64,000 nucleotides of DNA from Acidisphaera sp. S103 (lineage in GTDB: Bacteria; Pseudomonadota; Alphaproteobacteria; Acetobacterales; Acetobacteraceae), in contig NZ_LMUJ01000072.1 of assembly GCF_009765975.1 (NCBI RefSeq), forward strand, positions 58,740-122,739, in the 5' to 3' direction. This document shows positions 35,589 through 44,794 of the stretch, piece after piece. Below the pieces are notes generated by a model. That model was not told the DNA's origin. It was given only the letters and a program-made list of their open reading frames with translations, and did not search any database. The translations under genes were made by a program, and so were the position numbers. Positions within the stretch are counted from its first letter, which is position 1; the number at the start of each line of letters is the position of its first letter.

Positions 35589-37307
35589 ATGCATGATATC
35601 GTCATCCGAGGCGGCACGATCGTCGACGGCACAGGCACCAAAAGCTACACCGGAGACGTCGCCATCGATGGCGATCGCATCGCCCAGGTCGGCGGCAAGG
35701 CTGGCCCCGGCAAACGGGAGATCGACGCCAACGGCCAACTCGTCACCCCCGGCTGGGTCGATATCCACACCCACTATGACGGTCAGGCCACATGGGATCC
35801 CGTCCTGGCCCCATCCTCCTGGCACGGCGCGACCACTATCCTGATGGGCAACTGCGGCGTCGGTTTCGCCCCCGTTCGCAAAGCCGACCATGATTGCCTG
35901 ATCGACCTGATGGAAGGCGTCGAGGACATCCCCGGCATCGCGCTTGCCGAGGGCCTGCGCTGGGACTGGGAGACATTTCCCGAGTACCTCGATGCGCTCG
36001 ATCGTTTCCCCCGCACCATCGACGTCGCCGCCCAGGTCCCGCATCATCCGCTGCGGGTCTACGTCATGGGCGACCGCGCCGTGCGCCGCGAAATCGCCAC
36101 CGCGACGGATATCGAGGCGATGTCCCGCCTGACCGAGGAAGCCCTGCGCGCCGGCGCCTTCGGTTTCACCACATCCCGCACCGAACAGCACAAAACCACC
36201 AAGGGCGACCTCGTCCCCGGACGCTTCGCCGAGAACCAGGAACTTTTCGGTATCGGCGCTGCACTTGGCCGGACCCGCACCGGCGCGTTCGGGATGCTGA
36301 GCGATTTCGACGACGAAGCCGCCGAATTCGACTGGATGAGCACGCTGTCGAAATCCACGGGCCGTCCTCTGTGGTTTTTGCTGACGGATCGCGCATACGA
36401 CCCGGATCGTTACCGTCGGCTGATGAATGGCGTGCGCAAGGCACGGGCCGGCGGCGCCTCGGTGACGGCCCAAGTTGCTGGCCGCCCCGTCGGAATCATC
36501 CTCGGCCTGACGACATCGATGAGCCCTTTCGCCGCTCGGCCGGCCTTCGCGGCGCTATCATCGCTGTCCGTCAAGGACAAGCTGGCGCGCCTGCGCGATC
36601 CGGCCGTGCGAGCCGAGATCCTGTCGCAGGAAGCCTCGGAGGACCTGCTCGCGATCCAACCGCCGCTGCAACGACCGATCGCGACCACCTGGGACCGGCA
36701 ATATGTGCTGGGTGACCCGCCGGACTACGAACCGGACCAGAGCCGCAGCATCGCGGTGATGGCGGCGAAGACCAACCTTACCCCGGCTGAGTTCTGTTAT
36801 GACTACCTGACCGGCGAGAACGGCGACCGCATGCTATTTTATCCCGTCACCAACTACGTCCATGGCGACCACGGCGTGGTACACGACATGATCAAGGACC
36901 CGGACACGCTGCTGGGCCTGGGCGACGGCGGCGCGCATTGCGGCATCATCTGCGATGCCTCACTGCCGTCCTACATGCTGACCCACTGGGTGCGCGACCG
37001 CCACCGCGGACCGCGGTTCCCACTGGAGTTCGTGGTCAAACGCCTGACCAGCGAGACCGCGGATTTTTTCGGTTTTCACGATCGCGGGCGCCTGGCCGTG
37101 GGCAAGAAAGCCGACGTCAACATCGTCGATCTGGGGACCTTGCGGCTGCACCACCCCGAACTGCGACACGACTTGCCGGCCGGCGGCAAGCGGTTGGTGC
37201 AGCGCGTGGATGGCTACGAGGCAACCATCGTCGCCGGCCAGCCGATCTTCGAACGCGGCGAGGAAACCGGTGTTCGGCCCGGCAAATTGGTGCGCTCCAA
37301 CGGATAA
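35589..37307 (+). CDS. N-acyl-D-amino-acid deacylase / D-aminoacylase-like amidohydrolase
   Basis: 572 residues, amidohydrolase superfamily. The metal site H60-x-H62 is in [11 protein letters not shown]89 in [10 protein letters not shown] is the bridging Cys of D-aminoacylases. The late Asp is in [12 protein letters not shown]. The family deacylates N-acyl-D-amino acids or other N-acyl/carbamoyl amides. It is longer than classic D-aminoacylase (about 480) because of insertions in the middle. The start at 35589 ([16 protein letters not shown]) is the family consensus start; the frame is open to 35529. Confidence 0.85.
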   Translation: MHDIVIRGGTIVDGTGTKSYTGDVAIDGDRIAQVGGKAGPGKREIDANGQLVTPGWVDIHTHYDGQATWDPVLAPSSWHGATTILMGNCGVGFAPVRKADHDCLIDLMEGVEDIPGIALAEGLRWDWETFPEYLDALDRFPRTIDVAAQVPHHPLRVYVMGDRAVRREIATATDIEAMSRLTEEALRAGAFGFTTSRTEQHKTTKGDLVPGRFAENQELFGIGAALGRTRTGAFGMLSDFDDEAAEFDWMSTLSKSTGRPLWFLLTDRAYDPDRYRRLMNGVRKARAGGASVTAQVAGRPVGIILGLTTSMSPFAARPAFAALSSLSVKDKLARLRDPAVRAEILSQEASEDLLAIQPPLQRPIATTWDRQYVLGDPPDYEPDQSRSIAVMAAKTNLTPAEFCYDYLTGENGDRMLFYPVTNYVHGDHGVVHDMIKDPDTLLGLGDGGAHCGIICDASLPSYMLTHWVRDRHRGPRFPLEFVVKRLTSETADFFGFHDRGRLAVGKKADVNIVDLGTLRLHHPELRHDLPAGGKRLVQRVDGYEATIVAGQPIFERGEETGVRPGKLVRSNG

Positions 37308-37330
37308 CCGCCGACCGCCGACCGCCGACG

Positions 37331-38173
37331 TTAGTTCGGCACGGCCAAGCCAACTGACAGGGGACAATGGTCCGACAGCCGATCCTGCCAGGACCGTTCC
37401 GTCTCCTTATAGGTCAGAACCTTCAGCGTATCCGACTGCACCCAGGTGGCGGCTGGCCCGCCGGCCAGGATGTGGTCGATAAAGTCCTCGCCGCCCCAGC
37501 ATGGCGAACTGTGGCCCTCGGTCACGCTGACCAGTGGCGCGGCGGTGCGTAGCGCGGCCAGGAACGTATCGTTCTTGGGCATCCAGCGATTGAAATCGCC
37601 GAGGACCAGGAACGGTACACCCTCTTGCCGCCGCGCGGCGATCCAACTGGTGAGCGGGGGGATTTGCGCCCGAAGTTCCTCGCAGACACGGCTTTTGGCG
37701 TCCGGCATGGGCACCTTCCGGCAGCCTTTCTTCAGGTGCACCGCCAGGATTCGCAGGTCGGCGTCGCCGAGGTGCAGCGTGATATCGGCGCCGCTGCGCA
37801 AATGATGGGGGTTGAGCGCTGTGAGATCCGGGTTGACGTCGTAGCGCAGACCCCGCCGGACGACGATGCCGACCCGCTGCACGACGTGATCGTGCGTCAT
37901 GTGGATCGAGTACTGGTCGTGCGTGAAGACTTTCGACGCGGCGGAAAAGCCATCGATCTCCTGGATCGCGATGACGTCGGCGTTCAGTTGTTTCGCGTAT
38001 TGTGCAAGAAGCGCGAAATCACCGTCGGACCGGGGCATGACATCCTGCGGCAGATCGGGATCGCCAGCCGAACGGGTCGTCAGCCAATTCAGGTTCCAGG
38101 TCGCGATCTTCAACTCCGCCGGAAACGCACGAAGCGGCACCAGCAGGGCCATCAGGACCAGGATACGTTTCAC
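37331..38173 (-). CDS. Exported endonuclease/exonuclease/phosphatase family protein
   Basis: 280 residues with signal peptide (MKRILVLMALLVPLRAFPAE). EEP fold: KIATWNLNWL, the catalytic Glu in VIAIQEIDGF, the late Asp/Asn in FLVLGDFNRWM, and the Asp-His of SDHCPLSV. It is a metal-dependent phosphodiesterase or nuclease acting outside the cytoplasm. The gene follows the 38245 gene on the same strand with a gap of 71 bases and may be in its operon. A 7-base unit CCGCCGA is repeated three times just before its 3' end at 37308-37329. Confidence 0.78.
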   Translation of the reverse strand: MKRILVLMALLVPLRAFPAELKIATWNLNWLTTRSAGDPDLPQDVMPRSDGDFALLAQYAKQLNADVIAIQEIDGFSAASKVFTHDQYSIHMTHDHVVQRVGIVVRRGLRYDVNPDLTALNPHHLRSGADITLHLGDADLRILAVHLKKGCRKVPMPDAKSRVCEELRAQIPPLTSWIAARRQEGVPFLVLGDFNRWMPKNDTFLAALRTAAPLVSVTEGHSSPCWGGEDFIDHILAGGPAATWVQSDTLKVLTYKETERSWQDRLSDHCPLSVGLAVPN

Positions 38174-38244
38174 GGCCGCGCACCTCCAAGGCGGCCGAAC
38201 CGGCCGCTACGCCGGCATCCTGGCACAACGCATCGCCGAGAGGG

Positions 38245-39159
38245 TTAACGCCGCTCCAATCCGAAAAATGCTGGTTTCAGACGTTCCCGAGCCGCTTGTC
38301 CCGCCTGCAGCATCCACGCGTTGATCACCACCAGCCGGAAGCCGCCTGGCGGCATCGAATGCTGCGCCGGATCGCGGTCCTGGTGAAACGAGATCTGCAC
38401 GCTGGAAACACCATCGATTCCGCGTGCCTGTTCGACCAACTCGGCTGGCGGATGGCGATACGCTGGCCCATGCGGCCCGAACAGCACGACGCTGTAAGCG
38501 TCGCGGCGCCCCGAGTCATCGAACACCCAATCCCCGTCAGCATAGAGATGCACCAGCGCCTGCACCCAGCCCGGCCCGTAGAGATCGGGCCATTGGTCGG
38601 CGAACCGCAGATGCGCCTCTATGATACGGCTGCCGATGGTTTCAAAATTGACCATCCCGGTGTAGCCGGCCAGATGCTCGCGTGCCCAGGCACCGCACCA
38701 GTCCTCGATATCCGGCATCGCCTCGGCGTGGATGTGCCAGTAATCGAACGTTCCGCCGGGCGCGGTCGCGCCGGTCGCGTGCCGCCACCAGCGGACATGG
38801 CCGTCGACGATCGCCGCGTCGGTGCTGACATGCGCCCCGGTCAGCAGCGTGCACCAAAAATGGCCGGGATTCAGCGAGGCTCGATAGGTTTCGGCGTCGG
38901 GGATCGGCAGGCTGCCGGCGCCCATGCTGCGCAGGTTCATCATCGGCTTGGAGAACACCGGGAAGCTGGGTGGAATCACCCCGTGCGGGGCGGCGTCCAG
39001 CCCTTGCGACAGCGCCACCGCCAACTTGTCGTAAATCCAGCGATGCTTCGGGTACAGCGTCCAGGCTTCCCAGTCCTTGGTCGGAATGATCACGTCATCC
39101 GGACACGGCACGCCGGCGAAGAACGGGACCCGCCAGGGATCGGTCTGATAGATCGGCAT
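38245..39159 (-). CDS. Possible ATP-grasp-like protein of unknown function
   Basis: 304 residues without a recognised family name. It begins MPIYQTDPWRVPFFAGVPCP. The middle contains GTFDYWHIHAEAMPDIEDW, then GMVNFETIGSRIIEAHLRFADQW. The last segment, with its acidic Glu and closing Asp-Leu-Tyr-Gly, recalls the C-terminal metal-binding part of ATP-grasp ligases. The ATG overlaps the AKR stop (ATGA at 39157-39161), so the two are translationally coupled. Substrate ligase or metal-binding role is speculative. Confidence 0.4.
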   Translation of the reverse strand: MPIYQTDPWRVPFFAGVPCPDDVIIPTKDWEAWTLYPKHRWIYDKLAVALSQGLDAAPHGVIPPSFPVFSKPMMNLRSMGAGSLPIPDAETYRASLNPGHFWCTLLTGAHVSTDAAIVDGHVRWWRHATGATAPGGTFDYWHIHAEAMPDIEDWCGAWAREHLAGYTGMVNFETIGSRIIEAHLRFADQWPDLYGPGWVQALVHLYADGDWVFDDSGRRDAYSVVLFGPHGPAYRHPPAELVEQARGIDGVSSVQISFHQDRDPAQHSMPPGGFRLVVINAWMLQAGQAARERLKPAFFGLERR

Positions 39160-40160
39160 CAGGCCGGCACCGGTGCGTTCGGATGCAGCAATCCTTCCGC
39201 TCGCAGATCGGACCAGAGACCGGCAGGAATCTTCAACGTAAATAGCGGCAGATTTTCAACGAATTCCGCCGCGTTGCGGGGGCCGGGGATGACGGCAGCC
39301 ACGACTGGATGCGCCAGCGGGAACTGTAGTGCCGCGGCCGGCAGCGGGACGTTGTGCGCCTTGCAGACAGCGGCGATCTTTTGCACCCGAGCAACGATCT
39401 CTGGCGGAGCGGTGTCGTAGTTCCAGGTGTCGCGGCCGGCCAGGATGCCGGAGTTCAGCGGCCCCCCGATCACCAGCGACGTTCCCCGTTCGACACAAAG
39501 CGGAATCAGGTCATCCAGCGGCGCCTGCTCCAGCAGCGTATAGCGTCCCGCCAGCAGGAAGGCGTCCCAGTCGCCAAACCCCAGCGCGTCGATCAGCACC
39601 TGCTTTTCGTTCACGCCGATGCCGATCGCGCTGACCACGCCGGAACGGCGCAACTCTTCCAGCGCCTTGTATCCGCTGTCCCGCAACTGCTTGAAATACC
39701 GGTCGTTGAGTTCCGGCCCATGCTGATAGACCCCGATATCATGCACATACAGGATGTCGATACGGGCGAGACCCAGCCGCTGATAGCTGTCCTCCACCGA
39801 CCGCATGATGCCGTCATAGCCGTAATCATACTCGACCTTGAACGGCATCGGCGACAGACGGCCGTCCGGCGAGGGTGTCGGGTCGGTCTTCGGCCGCAAC
39901 AACCGGCCGACCTTGGTGGATAACACCCACTCATCGCGATCCTTGTCGCGCAGGGCATCACCGACCCGGTGTTCAGCAGCGCCGACGCCATAGAACGGTG
40001 CCGTATCGACATAGCGCACCCCGGCGTCCCATGCGGCGGCGACGATCGCCTGGCCCTCCGCCTGGGTGATCTTGATCCGGCTACCGCCCATTGTGGCGGT
40101 ACCCAGGCCCAAGGTCGTGACTTGCAGTTTGGTGCGGCCGAGTTGGCGTTTTTCCCACAT
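39159..40160 (-). CDS. Aldo/keto reductase (D-threo-aldose/pyridoxal dehydrogenase-like)
   Basis: 333 residues from the ATG at 40160, preceded on the reverse strand by GAAGGAG; an ATG at 40280 is also in frame but improbable. AKR barrel: RQLGRTKLQVTTLGLGTATMGG, catalytic Asp in VRYVDTAPFYG with Tyr, a Lys in VLSTKVGRL, and His in DILYVHDIG. The NADPH pocket is indicated by IPGPRNAAEFVENL. The layout matches D-threo-aldose 1-dehydrogenases and pyridoxal dehydrogenases. It is the first gene of an operon with 38245. The 118-base gap to the crotonase gene is divergent. Confidence 0.87.
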   Translation of the reverse strand: MWEKRQLGRTKLQVTTLGLGTATMGGSRIKITQAEGQAIVAAAWDAGVRYVDTAPFYGVGAAEHRVGDALRDKDRDEWVLSTKVGRLLRPKTDPTPSPDGRLSPMPFKVEYDYGYDGIMRSVEDSYQRLGLARIDILYVHDIGVYQHGPELNDRYFKQLRDSGYKALEELRRSGVVSAIGIGVNEKQVLIDALGFGDWDAFLLAGRYTLLEQAPLDDLIPLCVERGTSLVIGGPLNSGILAGRDTWNYDTAPPEIVARVQKIAAVCKAHNVPLPAAALQFPLAHPVVAAVIPGPRNAAEFVENLPLFTLKIPAGLWSDLRAEGLLHPNAPVPA

Positions 40161-40278
40161 TTGGACGACTCCTTCTCTGTCGCGAGGAATTTGGGACGCA
40201 TTTCCCGACCATGCAACCACGCCCGACCATGACACCGCGCGCACGCTCTGCCACCATAGTGGCGGGAGGACCCACATC

Positions 40279-41043
40279 ATGACCTACGAACATATTCTGC
40301 TCGACCGCCAGGACGGCGTCGGCATCGTCACGCTCAACCGGCCGGACGTGCTGAACGCGATGAATCGCAAGCTGTCGGCCGAACTGGCGGACGCGGTGAA
40401 AACGCTCGACGCGGATGACGGCATCGGCTGCATCGTTATCACCGGCGCTGGAGAACGCGCCTTCTCTGCTGGCGGCGACATCCATGAGCAGCGCTCGGAC
40501 GATCGCCTCTATACCCAGGAACAACTCGATGCGATGAGCGATCCCAGGCGCAGCTACGAAATCAGTGCCAGCCGCAAGCCGATCATCGGCATGATGAATG
40601 GGCTGGCGTACGGCGGTGCGGCCGTATTGTCGTCCTCCCTGGACATGCGGATTGGCTGCGAGGGCACCAAATTCCGCTTTCTGGCCGCGGCTTATGGGCG
40701 GATCAACAGCACTTGGACCCTACCCAACCAGGTGGGCTGGCCGATGGCGAAGGAACTGCTGTTCAGCGCCCGCGTGGTGGAGGCAGAGGAAGCGTATCGG
40801 ATCGGTCTGCTGAACCACCTGGTGCCGCGCGCCGAACTGCGGACAAAAACGATGTGGCTGGCGAAGATGATCGCGGGGAACCACCTCGGCGCCGTCACCG
40901 GCATCAAGTCGTTACTACTGCAACAGCTTGGCGAGGGACTGGAAGGACAGTGGGCGGCGGAAAAGAATTACACGACCCACGTGATGCGAGGGGCGAAGGC
41001 AGAGGACGCGTTTCCGGAATTTATCGCGCGAAAGGGACGCTAA
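40279..41043 (+). CDS. Enoyl-CoA hydratase/isomerase-family protein lacking both usual catalytic glutamates
   Basis: 254 residues with the crotonase fold: GVGIVTLNRPDVLNAMNRKL, IVITGAGERAFSAGGDIHE, MNGLAYGGAAVLSSSLDM, FLAAAYGRINSTWTLP. In standard hydratases, the acyl-CoA oxyanion hole is followed by E144 (GGGCEL) and E164 (PE). Here the matching positions read GGAAVL (Val) and LA (Ala). Family members lacking these act as isomerases, hydrolases or dehalogenases, or have unknown roles. The ATG follows GGAGGACCCACATC. Divergent from the AKR gene. Confidence 0.8.
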   Translation: MTYEHILLDRQDGVGIVTLNRPDVLNAMNRKLSAELADAVKTLDADDGIGCIVITGAGERAFSAGGDIHEQRSDDRLYTQEQLDAMSDPRRSYEISASRKPIIGMMNGLAYGGAAVLSSSLDMRIGCEGTKFRFLAAAYGRINSTWTLPNQVGWPMAKELLFSARVVEAEEAYRIGLLNHLVPRAELRTKTMWLAKMIAGNHLGAVTGIKSLLLQQLGEGLEGQWAAEKNYTTHVMRGAKAEDAFPEFIARKGR

Positions 41044-41112
41044 CGGCCTGCTGATTCGCCGCGCGATAAGACAAACGTAGGGGGCACGACAACAGGGGCG
41101 GTCTTCGCTGTC

Positions 41113-41143
41113 GGCGGCTCTCGCGCTTATCGCGGGAGCCGCC
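41113..41143. terminator. Strong hairpin, first of a pair between convergent genes
   Basis: GGCGGCTCTCGCG (41113-41125) pairs with CGCGGGAGCCGCC (41131-41143) with one G-T pair and a 5-base loop. Confidence 0.7.
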
Positions 41144-41164
41144 GTCTTCGAGTCAACCGTCATT

Positions 41165-41199
41165 GCTGGCCCAGCCGTCAGTACGCCGGCTGGGCCAGC
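41165..41199. terminator. Second hairpin of the pair
   Basis: GCTGGCCCAGCCG (41165-41177) and CGGCTGGGCCAGC (41187-41199) form a perfect 13-bp stem around a 9-base loop. The stop of the 41209 gene is just 10 bases beyond it, so it serves that reverse-strand gene. Confidence 0.7.
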
Positions 41200-41208
41200 G
41201 CGCGTCGA

Positions 41209-42420
41209 TCAGTGCTCCCGCCTTTCCTCAGGACGTCCGGCGGGGCGCGCCTCGGCGCGTGGAGCCGGACGCGGGGCCATCTGCGGACGCGGCGCCATGG
41301 CCGGACGGGGCGCCATCTGCGGGCGCGGAGCCATGGCCGGGCGCGGGGCCATCTGCGGACGTGGGGCCTCGGCCGGGCGCGGCGCGGCCATGCGTTCCGG
41401 TGCACGAGCGGGTTCGGCCGGACGCGCGGCCTCCCCGGCATGTGGGAACTCCGGTGCGATGGCCCGCGGGGCGGTGGTTTCATGGCCGCCCGTGACCGCG
41501 GGCGCACGTCCCGGCGCGATGGCTCCTGGACGCCCTTCCGCACCGGGCGCCAGGCGCCCTTCCGCGCCTGGAGCGGGATGTCCTTCCGTGCCTACGGTCG
41601 GATGTCCTGCCTCGGCTGCGGGCGTCACGCCGCGGGCGGGAACCGCTCCCTCCCTCAACTCACCCGGCCGCGAGGTCGCGGCGATGGGCGGGTTTCCGTG
41701 ATTGACCGCCGCACGCAAGGCCGGATCGCTGCGGGCTGCCTGAAAATGCTGGGCCTGTGCCGCCGTCGGCACGGTGCGGGTCTCATGGACCGCGGTCAAC
41801 TCGCCGGCGGTGGGGCGAGCGTTGATCCCACCGGTGCCGCCGTTGAAGCTGGCCCGATTGACCGTCGTGTTGTTGATGATCGTCTTATTATAGACGTTGG
41901 TGACATGCACGTTGCCAAAATTGTTGACCGACCGGTTGTAATTGAAGGCGCCGTGATCCCAGCGACCGCCCTCATAGCCGTTGCCGCCGTAGCCGTAGCC
42001 GTAATTGATGCCGCCGTAGAATCCGACATGTTCACCCCAGTAGCCGCGGGAGAAGATGTAGACACCGTTGAACCAGCCCCAGTAGCCGGGGGTCCACAGC
42101 AGGCCGGGTGACGGCGGCTGCACCCAGGTTCCCGGCACCCAGTAGTAGCCATCCGAACCATTGCCCCAGTAGCCGGGCGTCCAGATGTAGCCCGGTGCCG
42201 GGATCGGCGGCTGCTCATAAACCGGCAGCGGAGGGGGCGGAGCTGTGACCGGCACGGCCGCCGTTTCGGTTGCCACCGAGGGGCCGCAGCCGGTTGCCGG
42301 AGTGGCGGCGGCTGGAACCGCTGTTGCCGGATCGGTTGCTGTCTGGGCGTAGGACAGCGATGGAAACAGCGGCAGTGCCAGCGTGGCCACCAGCGGCAGG
42401 ATCGGACTGAAATGACGCAT
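41209..42420 (-). CDS. Exported YXWGXW-repeat protein with MAPRPx tail
   Basis: 403 residues from the ATG at 42420. Signal peptide to SLSYAQ. The N-terminal half contains the YxWxxGYW pattern (YIWTPGYWGNGSDGYYWVPGTW, LLWTPGYWGWF, FSRGYWGEH), typical of YXWGXW-repeat proteins. A Tyr/Gly/Asn region follows, then an Asn/Thr segment. The C-terminal half is Pro/Ala/Glu-rich and ends in five MAPRPA/MAPRPQ hexapeptides (DNA 41263-41352). Function unknown; such proteins are outer surface or envelope. Convergent with the crotonase gene. Confidence 0.8.
   Translation of the reverse strand: MRHFSPILPLVATLALPLFPSLSYAQTATDPATAVPAAATPATGCGPSVATETAAVPVTAPPPPLPVYEQPPIPAPGYIWTPGYWGNGSDGYYWVPGTWVQPPSPGLLWTPGYWGWFNGVYIFSRGYWGEHVGFYGGINYGYGYGGNGYEGGRWDHGAFNYNRSVNNFGNVHVTNVYNKTIINNTTVNRASFNGGTGGINARPTAGELTAVHETRTVPTAAQAQHFQAARSDPALRAAVNHGNPPIAATSRPGELREGAVPARGVTPAAEAGHPTVGTEGHPAPGAEGRLAPGAEGRPGAIAPGRAPAVTGGHETTAPRAIAPEFPHAGEAARPAEPARAPERMAAPRPAEAPRPQMAPRPAMAPRPQMAPRPAMAPRPQMAPRPAPRAEARPAGRPEERREH
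41263..41367 (-). repeat. Tandem hexapeptide-coding repeat (MAPRPA/MAPRPQ)
   Basis: The coding strand encodes MAPRPx five times with A and Q alternating at position 6, preceded by an APRPQ partial unit. At the DNA level this is an 18-base unit in pairs (36-base period). Tandem arrays of this type often change copy number between strains. Confidence 0.8.
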
Positions 42421-42614
42421 TCTGGGCTTCCTTCGATCGGCGGTGGTTGCGGCGAATATGATTTTACGGATCGCCGCCGAGACAATAGGGAAATGATTAT
42501 GGCCGATTTCTGGCTCCAATGGGCCGTATGTCGGGCTGGTCGATGTCCGGACATTCACAAATGCGTTTTCGATAAAACCGGTGCGCCGCCGCCGTAACGC
42601 CAGCCAGTCCCCGG

Positions 42615-43808
42615 TTAGCAACTCCGCAATGCGGCCAACCCAAGCTTCAGATCCGCGATCAGGTCGTCGACGTCCTCCAACCCGATATGAATCCGCACCA
42701 CCGGTCCGGCGAACGTTCCGCTGCCGGCTGTCCGGGTCACAAATCCGGTCGTCGGCACGGCCAGGCTTTCGTACCCACCCCAGGACGCCCCAATCCCGAA
42801 CAGCTCCAGCGCCTCGACGAACCGGTGCGTCGCCGCCGGGGTGAACGACGGCTTGAACTCCACGCCGAAAAGGCTGCTCGCGCCAGTAAAGTCCCGCCGC
42901 CATAGATCGTGCCCCGGCGCGCCCGACAGGCCGGGATGCAGCACCTGCGCGACCTCCGGCTGTTGCCGCAGCCAATGCGCCACCGCCAAACCGGACTCCA
43001 TCTGCGCCTGCAAGCGCACCGCCATCGTCCGGATGCCGCGCAGTGTCAGCCAGCAATCATCCGGGCTGGCATACTGCCCCAGCGTCCGGCCAGCCGCGTG
43101 CAGAACCTGCCAGTCCGCATCATTGTTTACCGTGATTGAGCCGATCAGCACATCCGAGTGCCCAGCCAGATACTTCGTCGCCGCCTGGATCGAGACATCC
43201 ACGCCATGCGTGAACGGCTGGAAGTGATGGATGCCCCAGGTGTTATCCATGAACACCTTCGCCCCGCCGGCATGCGCCGCGCGGGCGATCGCCGGCACAT
43301 CCTGCACCTCGAACGTATGGCTGCCGGGGCTCTCCGTATACACCACCTTGGTGTTCGGCCGCATCAGCGCCGCCAACTGGGCCTCATCGACCTCCGGCCG
43401 ATAGAATGTCGTTTCCACCCCGTATCCGGCCAGCATCCCCGAGGCGAAATTGCGTGCCGGCCCATACACATGATCCGGCATCAACATATGATCGCCCGCC
43501 TTCAGCCACGCCAGCAGCGGAGTCGTCACCGCCGCCAACCCGGTGGAAACGACATAGCATCGCGTGCCGCCCTCGATCGCCGCGATGGCATCCTCCAGCG
43601 CCCAGTGGGTGGAGGACCCCCCGGTGCCATAGGTCAGCACCCGCTCGCCGCGCTTGGCGGCCATCGCCACACGTTCGGCCACTGTCGGAACCAGGACGGT
43701 GGAGCCGCGCAGCAGCGGCGGGTTGACGAACCCGTGCTCCCGCTTCGTGCTCCGTCCGACATGCGACAGGGTGGTGCGGAAGCCGCGCTTCCGGGTCTCC
43801 TCAGTCAT
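42615..43808 (-). CDS. metC: Cystathionine beta-lyase
   Basis: 397 residues, trans-sulfuration family of fold type I PLP enzymes. The PLP-binding lysine is K212 in SIQAATKYLAGHSD. The LTYGTGGSSTHWALEDAIAAIEGG segment and the late FVTRTAGSGTFAGPVVRIHIGLED are family features. Start at 43808 (MTEETRKRGFRTT). It lies 2 bases after sseA, so probably cotranscribed. Cystathionine gamma-synthase or gamma-lyase activity cannot be excluded, but the Trp-rich IHHFQPF pattern fits beta-lyase. Confidence 0.85.
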   Translation of the reverse strand: MTEETRKRGFRTTLSHVGRSTKREHGFVNPPLLRGSTVLVPTVAERVAMAAKRGERVLTYGTGGSSTHWALEDAIAAIEGGTRCYVVSTGLAAVTTPLLAWLKAGDHMLMPDHVYGPARNFASGMLAGYGVETTFYRPEVDEAQLAALMRPNTKVVYTESPGSHTFEVQDVPAIARAAHAGGAKVFMDNTWGIHHFQPFTHGVDVSIQAATKYLAGHSDVLIGSITVNNDADWQVLHAAGRTLGQYASPDDCWLTLRGIRTMAVRLQAQMESGLAVAHWLRQQPEVAQVLHPGLSGAPGHDLWRRDFTGASSLFGVEFKPSFTPAATHRFVEALELFGIGASWGGYESLAVPTTGFVTRTAGSGTFAGPVVRIHIGLEDVDDLIADLKLGLAALRSC

Positions 43809-43810
43809 GC

Positions 43811-44650
43811 TCAGCCAACCTCCACAGGCGTATCGGAACGACCGCCCCATTCCGTCCAGGACCCGTCATAGACCGCGCCTTCCGGGCACCCGGCGACGCG
43901 TAATCCCAACGTCAGGATGCAGGCCGTAACACCCGATCCGCAACTGGTCACTACCGGCAACGCCCCATCCACGCCGGCGGCCTTGAACAGTCCCCGCACC
44001 TCACCAGCCGACCGAAACGTGCCGTCCGCATGCAGCAGATCGGTGTACGGCAGGCTGACAGCGCCCGGTATGTGCCCGCTGCGCATCCCGGCCCGCGGTT
44101 CCGGTACCGCGCCGCTGAAACGGCCCGCAGCCCGCGCATCGACCACCTGCTCGGCGCCGGTTAGCACGTTGCGCAGCATGTCGCCGACCCCGCGCAACTG
44201 CGCCGCACGATAATCGGGGCGGAACACCGCCGGCATCGCCGCACCGGCTTCGCCCTGCTGCGTCGTCCGGCCTTCCTTCAGCCATTTCGGCAGTCCACCG
44301 TCCAGCACCGCGGCGTTGTCGTGCCCGAACAATCCCATCAGCCACCAGCCGCGCGCCGCCGAGGCCAACCCCTTCTGGTCATAAAACACCACAAGCGACG
44401 TGTTGCCTATACCCAGAGCGCCCATCAGCTTCGCGAAGCGGCCCGGCGAGGGGACCATATGCGGCAGGTCCGTATCAGGGTCGGCGATCTGGTCGATGTC
44501 GAAATACCGAGCACCCGGGATATGCGCGCGCAGGAACTCGGCGTTGCCGTCCTTGGGCTCATTCGGCAGGTATTTCGTTGCATCGAACACTACCAGGTCC
44601 GGGTTGCCCAGTTCGGCGGCCAGCCATTCGGTCGTGACAAGAGGTTCCAT
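43811..44650 (-). CDS. sseA: 3-mercaptopyruvate sulfurtransferase
   Basis: 279 residues with two rhodanese domains. The active-site loop is C237-G-S-G-V-T-A, diagnostic of mercaptopyruvate rather than thiosulfate as donor (rhodanese has CRKGVT). The inactive N-terminal domain is about 1-140. ATG at 44650. Operon with metC fits sulfur amino acid breakdown. Confidence 0.92.
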   Translation of the reverse strand: MEPLVTTEWLAAELGNPDLVVFDATKYLPNEPKDGNAEFLRAHIPGARYFDIDQIADPDTDLPHMVPSPGRFAKLMGALGIGNTSLVVFYDQKGLASAARGWWLMGLFGHDNAAVLDGGLPKWLKEGRTTQQGEAGAAMPAVFRPDYRAAQLRGVGDMLRNVLTGAEQVVDARAAGRFSGAVPEPRAGMRSGHIPGAVSLPYTDLLHADGTFRSAGEVRGLFKAAGVDGALPVVTSCGSGVTACILTLGLRVAGCPEGAVYDGSWTEWGGRSDTPVEVG

Positions 44651-44794
44651 CTTCGATCCCGTTGGAAAGTGATCCCCACCCTAGAGGCAGTTTCCCTCGG
44701 GTCCAAGACCACAACCATCGGATATACCGGCTTCCACGCTGGATTTCGTTCCGGCAGAACTCTAATAATGCGGCGATCGTAAGGGAGGCAAACG

